Below are positions 30,637-42,925 of a stretch of DNA of 64,000 nt, in pieces; within the stretch, counting starts at the first letter, position 1, and the number at the start of each line of letters is the position of its first letter. The DNA is taken from NCBI GenBank assembly GCA_964036295.1, contig OZ038468.1:15266683-15330682 (forward strand), given 5' to 3'. The stretch comes from Plumapathes pennacea (taxonomy: Eukaryota > Cnidaria > Anthozoa > Antipatharia > Myriopathidae). The notes under the pieces are model-generated. The model was given only the letters and a program-made list of their open reading frames with translations. It was not told the DNA's origin and ran no database searches. Both the position numbers and the translations under genes were made by a program.

Positions 30637-33600
30637 TCAGTAGTACCGGTATCGCGGGGGCGGGACGCCTTTTTTCTCGGAGACCCAGTCGGGCGCTATG
30701 ATAAAGTACCCGCGATCCTTTGCGATTGTATTGGTGAAGAAGGAGTTATCGTGTATGTAGTCGTAGTCTTCGTAGGTCGGTTGTGGACGCGCTGCCCTGG
30801 GACGAAGTAGGTGGCTTATGGTCGTTTCACCCATCCCACTAGGGCCAAGTCTGGGGACGAGATACAAAAGGACGCTATAACTCACTTTCATGCGAAGTTC
30901 GCGAGGCTGAGATACTTTGGCGCGGGCCATTTGACGATAAAACTTGGCGGGCAGAGTGGAGAACCACTTCGTTGAGTATAACGCAAATGCGTAGAAACAA
31001 AACAAAGTTCAGCAGAGAGATTTATTACTTGAATGAGAGACGGTCGTCTCTACAAGAAGTAAGAAGGCTTATTTATCCCTACCAGTCTACTCCTGTATGT
31101 TCCCATAGCACCTTGCATTTTTCATGTTTCCACTAATCTGCTTACTACTTTTTTTTTTTTTTTTTTTTTTCCGGCTTTCCTCCAGCCTATGCAATATAAG
31201 CCTCTGGCTTTGGCTATTAATTTCAAATATGTACAAATCATATAAAACAATAAAGGCAAATTATTATTATTATTATTGCAAGTGCGGGTGGGGGGGGGGG
31301 GGGGGGGGGGGGCACGCCAAAAAAAAGAAGGCTTCAGGGGGCCACATCATCTTAAAAATTGAAATGAAAATGCTGCAAAGGATGTATGTTAACTGACAGC
31401 TAGAGCAATAATGTCAACGTCGAGTTGGTCCATGAATATTTCACTGCTACACCAACGCCAAGACTTACATCAATCGCGTCAAAATTGCCGCAGTTACGGC
31501 CTAACGGATCGCGTTTTGTGTGAATTTGCCTTACCTATTCAGATCTTCCAGTAGCTTCTTCACCCGCATGTAGTCACAGAACTCGCATTTGCCATCCGTG
31601 TGATGAGGGTGGCCTGGTACATACTCTGTCCCATGCTCCTCCTCGCCACTTTCTTCAGCAGCCTCGTCCCCATGCCGTATGGCTCCGACTGAATGAGGCC
31701 GCGGTGGAAGCTGGGAGCGTTCGGTGGTCCTGTGCGAGCATGCGCTCTTGGCGCGTTGTTTGTAATAGTACTCGTTGGCGAACCGTGTCCTGGTGGTATT
31801 TGCTTGCTTTTCTTTTGGTGCTTCGGTTTTATCGGCTGGACGGTGATTACTTGCCTTGGAAATGGTGTCAATGAAATTGTGCACTACAGCCTTTTCTGTG
31901 AAGTAGAAAACCGGAGCGCACTTTTAGAAATAGATTATATTAAAGCATGGGCTGATCCAGAAAAAGATCTGACCGGTTCCCAAAACTGCGAGTGCCAAAG
32001 GCGCGAGTTTCATGAGTCACCGGGGGCATGTTCCACAAACAAACAAACAAACAAACAAACAAACAAACAAAAAACAAACAAACAAACAAACAAACAAACA
32101 ACAACAACAACAAAAATTGGCTCTTTAAAATGCTATTTCTGGACTAAATTCCAAAACGTTGAACGGTGTCAGTAAACCGGTCTGGATTTGCCCCTGTATG
32201 AGCAATACTACGGGCAACATATCAAGTGCCAGCTACAGTATAACCAAACGATGGTACAAGCAAATAAACGACATAACTATGAGGGAACAGATGGTCTTAC
32301 CGTATTCATTTGACGAAAGTAGCCATTTTTTTAAGCCTGGCAACTCGGATTGTTTCGTCTGCGCAAAACACAATAAACATCAAGTGAGAACCTGCAGTGA
32401 AATAACTGAACGGCAAACAATGGGCCCTCGAACAAGACACACACACACACACACACTTAGACGGACAGACAGAGAGAGAGAGAGAGAGAGAGAGGCAGGC
32501 ATGCAAAATTCACAAGGGTGCGCACGCATGATCTTTCATTTAGGGTTTAATCTCGAGGTCGACGTGGTCGTGGTTCCTGTCAAGATGGCTAAATTGAGTT
32601 TAAAAGCCGCGTTTGTACAGCATTAAACAATTCTTGTTTTGAAAAATATGGCCCGTCATAAAAGCGCAAATACACGAAGCAAAGGCAGCTGACAGCATCC
32701 GGATTTCTTGAAGTTTAAATGCAGTACGAGCTTCTATAGGAATTACTTTTTGTAAGGGTGGCGGGTTCCCCAAAGGCCGATTTACACGGTGCGATTTTAG
32801 CACGATTGTCGTATGCAATTTTCTTACGACACAAATCGCATCGCTGATGTAAATCATCCCGCCATTTGGTTACGTCTGTCGCATACGTACGACACAAAAT
32901 AAAGGTCGTTGCGACTCTTTTAAGGTGATTCCCTAGTTTTGCATTGCGCATCTTTAGTGCGCACAACACTTTTGAGATGGTGGACATTAAGAACCACCGA
33001 AACTTCAAGATCGAAAGTTCTTTATACTCGTTACGCAAATAAGTTTTATTTTTTTGTCGTTCCTTGTGGAAGCAGCCACCTTTAAAGTTGAAACTCGCCC
33101 CAGTCCCCTCTCGGAAAGACGTATTTTGAAGTGAATTCGCCCTTTCCTGGATAATTGCGCAAAAATGAGCACGGTGACCCCCCTTTTTTATTTCATGTAT
33201 TTTAAGAAAATACGACTCCCCATTATATATCCAAATTTAAACAAAAATTCTTTACTCAATTTTGAAATACTATCATTGAATCACTATTACAATATGTTTT
33301 TAGGCGTTTCAGTGTAAGCGTGTAGATGATCAAATTGCCTATTATTTCATGGTGATCCCCTATTTTTATTTTATTTTTTTAATGTACTAGAAGTAATTAC
33401 TAATTGTGCAAAGTTTTAAGAAAATTCAATTACTATTTCTTTTTCGATGGAATCACCTTAATGTCGCACGCGACAATCGTAAGCAAAAATAGCACCCCAT
33501 AAAATCGGCCTTAAAAGGGGGTAAAACCCCAGGAACACCGGTTCAAACGTAATATTTGAAATCTTGTGCTTATGCTTGCGTCTTGCGAGTAATCCAGCTC

Positions 33601-34141
33601 AAGGCTGCCACCGAGACAAACATAAAAACAAACAGTGACAGGGATCATCGCTGCGTCAAAGCCCTTTTAATCCGCGTCTTATTGTTCTGTCGTCATCAAA
33701 CAGCCTACCTCTTTTTTGTCGGTTTTTCTTTGAAGATCCAGCCTCTTGCCCGCCATTCCGTAAGCTCGATCTGCAAGTCATAAACGAAGCGGTGAAATCA
33801 ACTACAAAGATAGGAGGTGCGGTCAGAGAAAGAAAAAAATTGGTGCCCTGTAAATCCAACTCTACGATAACTGGGACGATTACAAGTTACCCTTCCTCCC
33901 CAGTTCGATGTTAGTTAGTTGAGCATTGTTCGGCCCATGGCTGCGCAAGAAGCCAAAATTGCCTGACTGGGGAGGGGGAGGGGGAGGGGGGAGGGGAGGA
34001 GCAGAACCGAGGAGTAGGGTTGTACGGATGAGAATCGTGCTCCCCATGCGCGTACTGAAACTGCGCACAAGAAGCCCGAACGACCTTTTGGTGATTGTAG
34101 CCGCGCTCATGGTTATTGGATTGCGTTTCCAAAAACAAAAC

Positions 34142-34174
<33 letters not shown>

Positions 34175-36136
34175 AAATAAAAAATAAAAAATAAAAAAAA
34201 AAGCGAAGGGGGATCATTTACGGAATTACATATCTGCAATGAGAGACTAAAGGATGAAATGTATGGTCACACACCTCGGTCCCTCTTGACCGCCTGCGCC
34301 TCCCCCATCCACGCCTGCTGTACTGTGTGTAACGAGGGCTTCAGAAACTTTTGAATCACCGCATGATCCACAGGAGTGGCTGTACAGACAGACACACACA
34401 CACAGAGAGCGTTAGTCCTTTAAAATCAGCAATGTATCTCAGATAGCAAACAAAAAGGCACTCGCTATTTCTCACGCCGTTTAACAGCATTCACGAGTTA
34501 TGGTTGACTGCGCAACACGAAAGACCTCTGACGTCAAGAGAATCGCTAACGGAAGTTCACTTAAAGACTGCATTGTTGTTCAGTCAAAGCACAAGACAGC
34601 CATTGTCATTATAAATTAAACAAAACGAAACAAACGTATTGTTTCTACGCAAAGTTTTTTTTTTTTTTTGTTTTTCGTCTCTCCTCAAACAGTTATGGAT
34701 CGTAGCAGCTTGCACTGAGACGTTAAACAAAACTGTTTTACTGCCACATGCATCTAGAAATTGACTCTACCCATAAAACTCAAATTCCTATGAACTGTCT
34801 GATGAAACCTAAAAGTGTGACCAGGCAAAAAAAGTTTTCAGTGAGTCCGGGCACCGAGTACGCATTAATGGCAGCGTCCGTTGTTGAGCAGAGTTCACGT
34901 TTTCTGGCATTACAAGTTTCTTTTTGACGTTGCGAAGCATAGCAACGCATCGGTTAAAATGTCGCACACAGGATGGCTTTCGAGGTACTGTCGGCTGTGC
35001 CTTGGAGAGTGTGAGCCGGACAATATCACAGAGCACTAACTAGTGATTACTGATATTCGAAAAATTACTTTTTTAGAAACTGATTGCTGTTGAGTCATGC
35101 CAGCTTGCACGATCGAGGATTCCACAATCGCCACGGAGTGAAAAGTTTCTTTTCAGACAGAAATTCATCGTGAGTTTGGGGAAACGGAGGCAGGAGTTAA
35201 AAAGAAAGAAAAATGCACTAGTAGCAATATAAACGAAAGCCGATTCACACAAACCACAAGCACACACGAACAAAGACTGGGATATTTGTTGCCAGGGGCA
35301 TTTTTTTTTTTAACTTTTTTTTTTTTGAGCTGCATCAACAAAATTGACAAGAGAACAGCATCAATTTGAACTTGTATTAATACAGCGCATTTAATAAGGA
35401 ATATCAGCTTTTTTTTCTCTCAGGGTTTATCCTGCAGTTTAATCCTTTTTGCTTAACAATAATTACACACTATCACCTTTCATGAAGTGTCAAGTTCAAC
35501 CAACAGCTGGCAGATTGCGGTCACGTTAATAATACATGACGACAAGCCGGCTTTCTGGAGCGGCTAAGTGTACTCGCATTGTAAAATCGCGCTAGGATAA
35601 TTACCTGCACTTAGCGGACTCTTGGGTGTAATGATTCTCGGACGGCTCGCTGATTGTTTAGTGCCTTCGGCAGCAGCTAACGCTCGCTCCAAGTCTTGTT
35701 TGAAGCTCATATAACTACCAGTTTGTCTGGCACGCATGATCTTTCTGTCTGGGTCCTGTGAAATATGAAAACTCATAAATAAAATAAACATACAATTTTA
35801 TCAAAATGAACCGCAATTTAAGGAACTCATTAAAAACACCGGGTCTCTTTAAGAATAATGTCCGCTAAAAAAAACTCCACAACGAAGGCATTTTATGACA
35901 CTCACCTTTGGCGGATGCGGGTGATGACTGTGATGCGTTCCTCGTCTTCTTTGGAGATGAATCTGGAAGCCAGGCCGTTTACTCGAGTAATCAGTTGAGT
36001 AAATCGACCTGCCCGAAGTGTGCTTCTCGGGAAGCGAGTTGGGTGGAAGTTGCACCCACTGAGGCATTGAGGTCCGAAAAGCGGCAAAATCGTCGCTCTG
36101 TAGAAACTTCGATAATCCGCAGACTTGAAGTGCCAA
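30637..36136 (-). CDS. Unrecognised six-exon gene
   Basis: The proposed exons are 36136-35906, 35755-35605, 34379-34275, 33770-33709, 31890-31535 and 30850-30637, giving 372 residues with all phases consistent. Exon 1 starts MALQVCGLSKFLQSDDF and contains SGRSIYSTDYSSKRPGF. Later pieces are DPDRKIMRARQTGSYMSFKQ, AVIQKFLKPSLHTVQQAWMG, a Ser/Glu/His-rich middle with CEFCDY, and a last exon PTYEDYDYIHDNSFFTNTIA...PDWVSEKK. Every exon has a good GT donor. The acceptor of exon 5 (after CAGAAAAG) is weak, so a small exon may be missing there. There is no signal peptide, membrane segment or known domain that I can see. The short Tyr/Pro-rich motifs recall axonemal or ciliary proteins, but that is only an impression. 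Confidence 0.7.
31150..31312 (+). repeat. Poly-T, possible LINE 3' tail with (ATT)n, and poly-G
   Basis: A T run (31149-31170) precedes a segment that ends 'ataaaacaataaaggcaaat' followed by about five ATT units and then a long G run (31289-31312). An AATAAA-like end followed by a trinucleotide repeat is common at the 3' ends of non-LTR retrotransposons, but no coding remnant is visible. It is in an intron of the unrecognised gene. Confidence 0.45.
32034..32112. repeat. (AAAC)n / (AAC)n microsatellite
   Basis: Tandem AAAC units, interrupted once, pass into AAC units. It lies in the intron between exons 4 and 5 of the unrecognised gene. (CA)n at about 32440-32455 and (GA)n at about 32470-32492 are close by. 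Confidence 0.95.
32774..33512. mobile_element. 'GGCCGATTTTACACGGTGC' MITE interrupted by a second element
   Basis: The left part (32774-32929, 'ggccgatttacacggtgcga') and right part (about 33467-33512, ending 'caccccataaaatcggcc') are the two ends of one inverted-repeat element. A related uninterrupted element is at 47609-47822. Interior words such as 'cttacgacac' and 'gtcgcatacg' are shared. The insertion at 32930-33466 splits it. Confidence 0.7.
32930..33466. mobile_element. Nested element with AAGGTGATTCC termini
   Basis: The left end reads 'ttttaaggtgattccctagt' and the right end 'gatggaatcaccttaatg', so 'ttaaggtgattcc' and 'ggaatcaccttaa' are perfect inverted repeats. The interior is AT-rich and non-coding. 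The flanking TTAA (or TA) could be the target duplication. It sits inside the element at 32774-33512 and is therefore the younger insertion. Confidence 0.75.
34139..34176. repeat. (CAA)n microsatellite
   Basis: About ten CAA units lie in the intron between exons 3 and 4 of the unrecognised gene. They produce Leu- or Gln-rich pseudo-ORFs. A G-rich '(gaggggga)' stretch is at about 33969-34000. Confidence 0.9.
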
Positions 36137-37648
36137 AAGTGTAAACTCAGGTTATTACGAATCTCCGCTGTGTCGGTTTTCTGGAGTTTTACTACAACGA
36201 AATACACTTCTCACGAGGTTTCTACTTCTGTAAACTAAAATAGTCACCATGGGAAATCCATCAGCTGTGTTCCTATTGGTTGTCGGTGTGATTAATGAAT
36301 ATGTCGCGTAAGTGTTGTGAATGCAAACACGATAGCGCGCGTGGCGTTGGGAATGTCTGAGCGTAATGCGCGTTTGGTGTCCGTTTGCGCGTCGCGAGAT
36401 CAGACAGAACGCGGACAAGAGAAGATGTAAACCGCATCGGAACCAAAACGTCTTAAAACTGGGAGCCTTTCGTGCTGGAGTCTTTCTCAACAAGTCCCCA
36501 GGGAACATGAAATGGCATCAAACTTGTTTTTAAATATGCATACTGATTGTGTTTCTTATTAATGCTGATTCTACCGCCAGCAAAGTAAAGCAGCTCGGTG
36601 GAGCCAATGCATGCAAAAGCAGTATCTACTAAATAGATGCAGATGTGAAGTGTTACACAAAGTCCATTGTCCAGACTTGCGTGACGCGATAAGGCATGCG
36701 CTACACGAGCCAGCAAACCAAGCGGCAGCCAAAGCAATGACATCTTAGCACCGCAATAAAAATTTAAGACTGGACCATTGGACCCTGGACTAAAAAAACT
36801 TCTCGAGATTTTAAATAAATTAACAAAGGGGGCCAAGAGTCCAACGTAGGATTGGGAGAGAAAAATAGATGGGGAGGGGAGGGGGAGAAAGAGGGTTGGG
36901 TGGAGTGGGTAGTAGAGAAGTAACTTCTTACTGGTTCTTGTGCCTCTCCCTCCCCTTTTGGGCCTGATACTCAGGTTAAATGTAGCCATACTACAGTCTC
37001 TTAATTTTCTAATATATGAAATCTCGCCACTTCAGTTTCTAATAATTGTAATAGGCCCGTCGTGGTGCTGAGAACTAGAAAATTTACTACCGGTAAAATT
37101 TGGATGCCCTTTTTCTTGTGACAGGGTTTTTTTTTTCTTTTTTTTTGACTGATTAATTTTGCACAACTCCGAAATGATTAATATGTTGTTGGAGGAGGGG
37201 TGTAGCGAGTAGTATGAAATTAAATTCTTACCGGCGTGACGCTGGTTCTTGCGCCTAGTGTGATTCTGGTATTTCTTCCCGTTTCATGTCAAGTCAGAGC
37301 GTCGTTAGCGGTAAACCTGGGCAACCTGCAGAAAAACCGAGTAAAGCAGTGAATTTTGCGAACCTTTCTCTCTGGCTCACGGGCTTACATTCCAGCGATT
37401 TACATTATTTCTATCACTGTACTCAACTGATTTAACTCTTTTTCACTTCCAAGTTTATGATGCAGCTTCTCCAAACCGCTCAAGAAGAAAATGTACGAGT
37501 GATGTAGTGAGAATTTATATCCCCCCTGCCATCCCCTCCCCCCTCCGTCCTCAGAAAATCCTGGACCTCCCCAGCGAAGGCCCCGTTACACTAGTCTTGG
37601 TGAAGCTGAATAAGAAAAACGAGTCCGAATTCGGAATGAATAATAGTT
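36137..37648. other. Divergent spacer between the unrecognised gene and the CARD gene
   Basis: This 1.5-kb region separates two divergent starts. It contains a fragment of the TTAA-type MITE (37432-37520, beginning 'ttaactctttttcacttcca', cut off on its right) and pyrimidine- or purine-rich tracts near 36860-36960. No exon is supported. Confidence 0.6.
37432..37520 (+). repeat. 5' fragment of the TTAA/CCCTTT MITE
   Basis: It begins 'ttaactctttttcacttcca' and shares 'aagaagaaaatgtacgagtg' and 'atgtagtgagaatt' with complete copies. It stops where 'tatatcccccctgcc' begins. Confidence 0.8.
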
Positions 37649-40600
37649 TTGAGTGTAAACAGCGCCAATGAGTTGACACGTAAATTCCCGGAACTCGGAG
37701 ATCCCAAGGTTCCTTGCGACATTCGTGGAATCTGGAGCGGGTTGTTTATCGAAGGAGGCGAGCTTTGCTCGAAGCTCCTTATCGCAGAGATGCCTTCGAG
37801 GGGCCAGGCTCTGATAAGAAAGAATAGCGTAGAACTTTGCGATGGTATGAAAGGCAAAGAAGTGGCTTTGCATCTCTTTGCAAAGGGATTCTTTGATGAA
37901 AACGACAAGGAAAGTGTTAGTGTTAAGGAAACTACACATGATCAGAACGAAAAGTTATTAGATCTTCTCCTTCGGGGAAATCCCAATGTTTTCGTTCATT
38001 TCCACCAAGCTTTGAGGGATACTAATACGCCACACTTGGCGAGTCTCCTAGAAGAGGAACTCTTTGATTCAGGTAAGTAACAGCTGTTGTGGTTTGTATT
38101 TCATTTGACGTTTATTGTAAACGCACGCACGTATGTGTTAGATTTGTCATAATTTTGATTCTATGCAATACCATCGTTCAAAATCGATCCCGAGCACAGT
38201 TCAAAGTGTCGTGAATCAGTGAATTCTCCGTAAAACAACTAAAACGTGGCGGGTTATCAGCAGGCGGTACTACTCGTACAAGAACAACACCTTTGGCGCT
38301 AAATTTCCAAAGTGTGTACAAAACCCTATTTACCGACATACGGCGCTTATATATGATTTAACCATTTTTAAAACACTTCAATCTCGTGTCAAAGTCCCAC
38401 AACAATGTGGCAGCTATATAGCTTGATCTTGGTTTTCCAGTTTTAAAGCTGTTTTCGAGCGTCACAAAGCTAAGAAATGACATTGATCAACAAAGAAAGC
38501 CAATGATTTATAGCCTTCCACCAGTTTTCGAGTCACGATCGCACAGTTTATAATTAATATTTGTAGCGCATAGTCTGTACACGAGCAGTTGGAGCACATG
38601 TTTTGTTGTGATTAAGATTTCTCATCTGTTGATGTCACGCGAGGATCTTTTTTATGTCAGTCGAGCAAAATTTAAACTTTCACCCCTTCACAATCCTGAG
38701 TGATCAAATTAAATTTTTCCTTCAGGTTCTCACCAGAGATGATATCATATGAGAACTTGCTGACTTGGTTGAAAACTGATTTAACGATCAATTCACTACA
38801 TCACTCACACATTTTCTTCTTAAAAAGCTTATAGAATCTGCATTATGACCCTTGGGAGTTCAGACTTTCCATAATTATTTCTACCACTGTCAGCAATGGA
38901 TTTTTAAAAAGCACATTTTACCAGATACTTGCAGCTAAAAAATTATCAAGAACATTTTAATGGACAGCTTCATGGTATTGAATGCTTGATTGGTAATCAG
39001 GGCAAATAAACTTCATATACATTGGTTTTTCTGATTGGTGGAACTCCAAAACACCCCAAATATTGCCATTTGCAAGCTTTCAGTGGTTCTGACTGTGAGC
39101 GATTTTACTTAATAAACCGAGACTTCTCGCACGCGTCATCGCCACGTTTCTTTGTTCTTTCCCTGATCACCCATCATGCATTCGAATCTGTAATGGGTCT
39201 ATGAATTTTGAAGACGAGCATGTTGTGATAAGACCTCCCCTAGTGATATTCTATATGGACTGTGCTGGGTTCACATAGATTTACTATTTTAATACTGAAT
39301 AATTGTTAAATATAGTACCAGGGAGAGGGGGAAGTGTCAACAAACTATTTTGTCCAAGGTTGTAACTTGACATTCAATGTACTTACGTCATCCGTTTGCT
39401 TCTCTGTAATAGTTTTTGCAGAGCCATTAAGAGTTGGGGTCCCCTCCAAAGAAAGCCTTGTGGGTAGAAGTGCATTGTGTCAAAACCTGGTCCACATTGT
39501 TCAAGAAGGCAACCAACAGAGGCTTATTGTCTTAACGGCACCTCCAGGATTCGGAAAATCTACCGTACTCACACAAGTTAGTCACATGCTACTGGAAGTA
39601 GGAGTGGATGTAATCTTTGCATCACTACAGGAAGCCTTGTCTTTCGCCGCAGTTGCCACTTCTGTCCTCCAACGTCTTAAAATCCCTGTGGGAAGTACAC
39701 CTGTACAACAGATTGAGAAGTTCCTTGAGCAATGCAAATGCAACACCCTGTTGGTCTTGGACAATGCTGAAGACCTGCTTGGTGAACAACACAAGAAACA
39801 GTTCCTGGGGTTTCTGAAGAACGTCACTTGCCATGCACCCAAGGTTCACACCCTCGTGGCCAGCAGAAAGACAGTTGAGGGTCTAAGTGTTGCACTGGAC
39901 ACTTCCAGAGTTGCTCAAATCCCCCTTGAGCCCCTAGATAAGGAAGAGTCCAAACAGTTCATAATGAAGATGCTGAATAGTTCATCAAGCCTTCGAGAGC
40001 ATGAAGCCAAACAACTTGGGCAGTTGTGTGGAGGTGCGCCACTGTTCATGCAGCTGGCAACATCGATCATCAAAAGCTCATACAACGCCGCCTCGTTAAT
40101 TGCAGAGCTGAAGTCTAATCCAGACTTGGTGCTGAAGACCAACAACCCTGATTTCAAGGACTACTACAAGAAATTAGATTTCTTCTTCCAACGCCTGCCA
40201 GCTGAGCTCCGGGATGCTCTATACTGTTTGGCAGTGTTTCCTGTTTCCTTTTCTGATGATGATGCACGGATGCTGTTTCCAGAAGATTGGAGTGAGTATG
40301 ATTACCAAAGCACTCTGGGGCGTCTCGAGTCTCATGCACTCCTCTACAAAGACACAGACAACAAGAAGTACAGTCTTCATCCACTGATACAAACTTTCTG
40401 TAAAGCATCTCGTCTAGCACCCACCAGCAAGTACTCTGTTGCAATGAAGCAGTTCATTTGGAAGTACCTTGAAATGCTCCGAGAGCAAAACACCCGTTTC
40501 ATTTCCACAGACTGTAAGCATGCCATTGATCAGTATGAGTTGAACAAAGACAACATCAACCATGCTCTGGTCAGTGCTGCAAAAGATGTGGACATGAGGG

Positions 40601-41951
40601 TCTATGGTATCCATGTCTCAACTGAGGTTGTCAACTTTTTGGCCAAAGTCCTGCATGTTGAAGAGTTCTTACAGATTTATGAAGGCTTCCAGGATGCAGC
40701 CAGAACCATGCAGCTTCATGCCCAGCTGGGTGCTTGTCTAACCTCAATTGGCTTCAAGCAGTTGTGCTATCATGGAAAGGAGCTCTCCAGACGAGCCAAG
40801 GACACCTTGACTGAAGCAGTGAGAGTCTGGGAGAAGGCAGGGATGCCTCAGCAGGAGGAAGTAGCCCACTGTCTCAGCAAACTGGGACTGTGTCTCGTAA
40901 GGAATGGAGAGACGGAGGAAGGGGTGCAGAAGATGGTACAAGCTGTCTTGATCCGCAAGAAGCTGGTCCATGAACGTGGTGGGATTGCAGAGAGAATGCT
41001 CCTTGGTGGAAGTTACTGTGACCTTGGAAGTAAGTTAATGTACACAACCAGTCAGCACTGAGACTAATACATGCACAACCTTGAAAATAAGTGATTTGTA
41101 CAAATTAATCAGTAAACAAACCACAGTGCTGTACTTTTTTTACGTTGCGGTCCTTGGATGTAAGTAGTTGTGCATATAAGCCAGACTGGGGTTGATCCAG
41201 GATTTTGTGAAGGGGGATTTAAGCAGGGGTTCTTACTGTAATACTTGTATATATTCCTGGAAATTACTTTTGAGCAAAAGTAAACACTAAAATTGGTATT
41301 TCAAATAATAATGAGTGAGCCAAAGGGGGGTTCAGCTGAGCTCCCCCAAACTCTCTCTGGACAAGCTGCCGCAGGTCAGTGAGTGCTTCACACATCAAGT
41401 ATGGTAACAATAGTCCATGGTTTCCTTTAGAGAAGTCTATATTTCTCCCTTTACATCATGTTTCATTTTGTGGGTACATTTCCGCTGATCCCTGATTTTC
41501 TTATTATGATGTTGCAGTGGCCCTGTTTGAAATTAAGCAATACAGAGCTGCCATCAACATCTGGATCAACCTTACCTTGGTACGGTACCGGGAGCTGTTG
41601 CAGAAGCATCCCTTCACTGCAAGCTTACTTGGCTACATTGGTGATGCATACTTCAAGCTGCGTCAGTTTTCCCGTGCAGTGGACTTTAAACGCCAGTCAC
41701 TTGAAATGCGCAAGAGTCTTCTGACTGAGTACCACCCTGATACAGCCAGAGGCTTTTATGGTCTGGGGTGCGCACTAGCAGCACAGGGGGGTGAGAAGCG
41801 ACAAGAGGCACTGGAAATGTTGGAGAAGGCGAAGCACATCCAAGTGAGAGTACATGCATCCCCTTTGGATGTGAAGAATACACAGGATGAGATCAGGAAG
41901 CTTACAGTCATCAATGTGAATACCAGCCTTCAGAACTGTCACATTAATTAA
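37649..41951 (+). CDS. CARD-NB-ARC-TPR protein (Apaf-1-like front end, TPR rear)
   Basis: Three exons join in phase 1: first exon to 38072, then 39422-41029 and 41518-41951. The likely start is Met 37790 (774 residues), because the CARD begins there (MPSRGQALIRKNSVEL). An upstream in-frame Met at 37649 would add 47 residues of no known domain. The CARD (about 1-88) includes LLDLLLRGNPNVFVHFHQAL and HLASLLEEEL, typical of helices 4-6. The NB-ARC has the P-loop APPGFGKS (134-141, first Gly replaced by Ala), Walker B LLVLDNAEDLL, HTLVASRKT, CGGAPLFMQLA and YSLHPLIQTFCK in the MHD position. The last exon carries TPR-like repeats (FKLRQFSRAVDFKRQSLEMR). CARDs recruit CARD-bearing caspases or adaptors. 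The oligomerising-platform role is inferred. The stop codon lies in the TTAA of a MITE. Confidence 0.87.
38695..38860 (-). repeat. Diverged antisense copy of the TTAA/CCCTTT MITE
   Basis: Read on the minus strand, it shares 'agaaaatgtgtgagtgatgt', 'agtgaattgat' and 'tctggtgagaacctgaagg' with the family. Both ends are degraded. It lies in intron 1 of the CARD gene. Confidence 0.65.
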
Positions 41952-42141
41952 CCTCTATCACTTCCAAGCTCAACATACAGATTCTAACCTTTTAGAAGGA
42001 ATCGTATGAGTGATTTAGTGAGAACTGATACTTTTAATCAGCTTTTATCAGAGCAAGGTATCAAAAGCCAAGTTCTCCTCACTGTATGATATTCTCTGGT
42101 GAGAAACTGAAGGAGAAAATTGAAGTTGATCATTGGGTTAA
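41948..42141 (+). mobile_element. TTAA/CCCTTT MITE overlapping the CARD gene stop codon
   Basis: The left end is TTAA at 41948-41951, whose last three bases are the TAA stop of the CARD-NB-ARC-TPR gene. The interior ('gtatcaaaagccaagttctc', 'gagaaactgaaggagaaaat') is typical. The right end is 'gatcattgggttaa' (TTAA 42138-42141), lacking about 12 bases of the usual terminal repeat. Confidence 0.85.
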
Positions 42142-42774
42142 TGGCAGTGGTGTGGTCATCTCATGCAAACATGGCTGAACCTTATCAGGTGTACAGTAAC
42201 TGCGGAACAAATCTTGGAGTGGGAGGTCAATAAAAAGGGGTTTTGTGAGTCAGTTTTATGAGTCGGTTTTATTTTTTGAGCTTGCTTCAGGCAAGAGTTT
42301 GTAAACTGTATTCACTGATTTGTCAAAAAAGCTCTTGACTGAACATTTCATGCAAACATTTTACACTCATTTGAAGTGTTACAGCAAAGTTGTGAATATT
42401 TTACCATATGATGGCACATGCACAGTAATGTTTCTGTAAAAAAACAGCATTTAACTTATTCAGACTCATTAGTTATTGAGTACTGTCTGGTATCTGGAAG
42501 TTTTTGTTCATTAGTTTTAGAACTTGGTTTGCAAAGTCTTTTGTAATATACCATATCTTTTTTTGAGACTTTAGCTCTGATTATTTCCTTGTTTAGGAAG
42601 CTGCTGTATTGTTATTTAGTGTAACCCCATGGGTTGTATGGTGGCCACATCTTTCAAAACATTTTGGTGCTGCTTGTTTGCACATGTAGAATACATGTAA
42701 AGTAAAATGAAATAAAATAGTTTTCAAAATGGCCTCTAAGCAACATGCTTGGTTTGAGGAAGGTAGCTTTTGCT

Positions 42775-42925
42775 GTCTGAAAGGGGGTAAATACATTGTC
42801 TGAAATCGGCTTGAAGAGTTGTTTGTTATTCTGAAATAGAGTAAAGGTTTTTGGAACTAGGTGGCACACTCCCACCAAAAATTCTGAGGAGTACCCCCAG
42901 GTGGGAGGGAGGGAAGGGTAAACTG
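42775..42925 (+). repeat. Partial copy C of the 'GTCTGAAATAGGG' repeat
   Basis: The blocks 'cattgtctgaaatcggcttg', 'attctgaaatagagtaaagg' and 'ggtggcacactcccacc' with 'aattctgaggagtaccccc' match the 3' half of the copy at 5195-5515. Confidence 0.75.

Noticed and set aside
36453..36989. A 178-codon minus-strand ORF upstream of the unrecognised gene
   Set aside because: It is composition-driven (purine/pyrimidine tract), lacks recognisable motifs and has no convincing splice partners.
37649..37789. The 47-codon extension upstream of the CARD start
   Set aside because: It is in frame and kept as a possible start, but it carries no domain and the CARD begins right after Met 37790, so the downstream Met is preferred.
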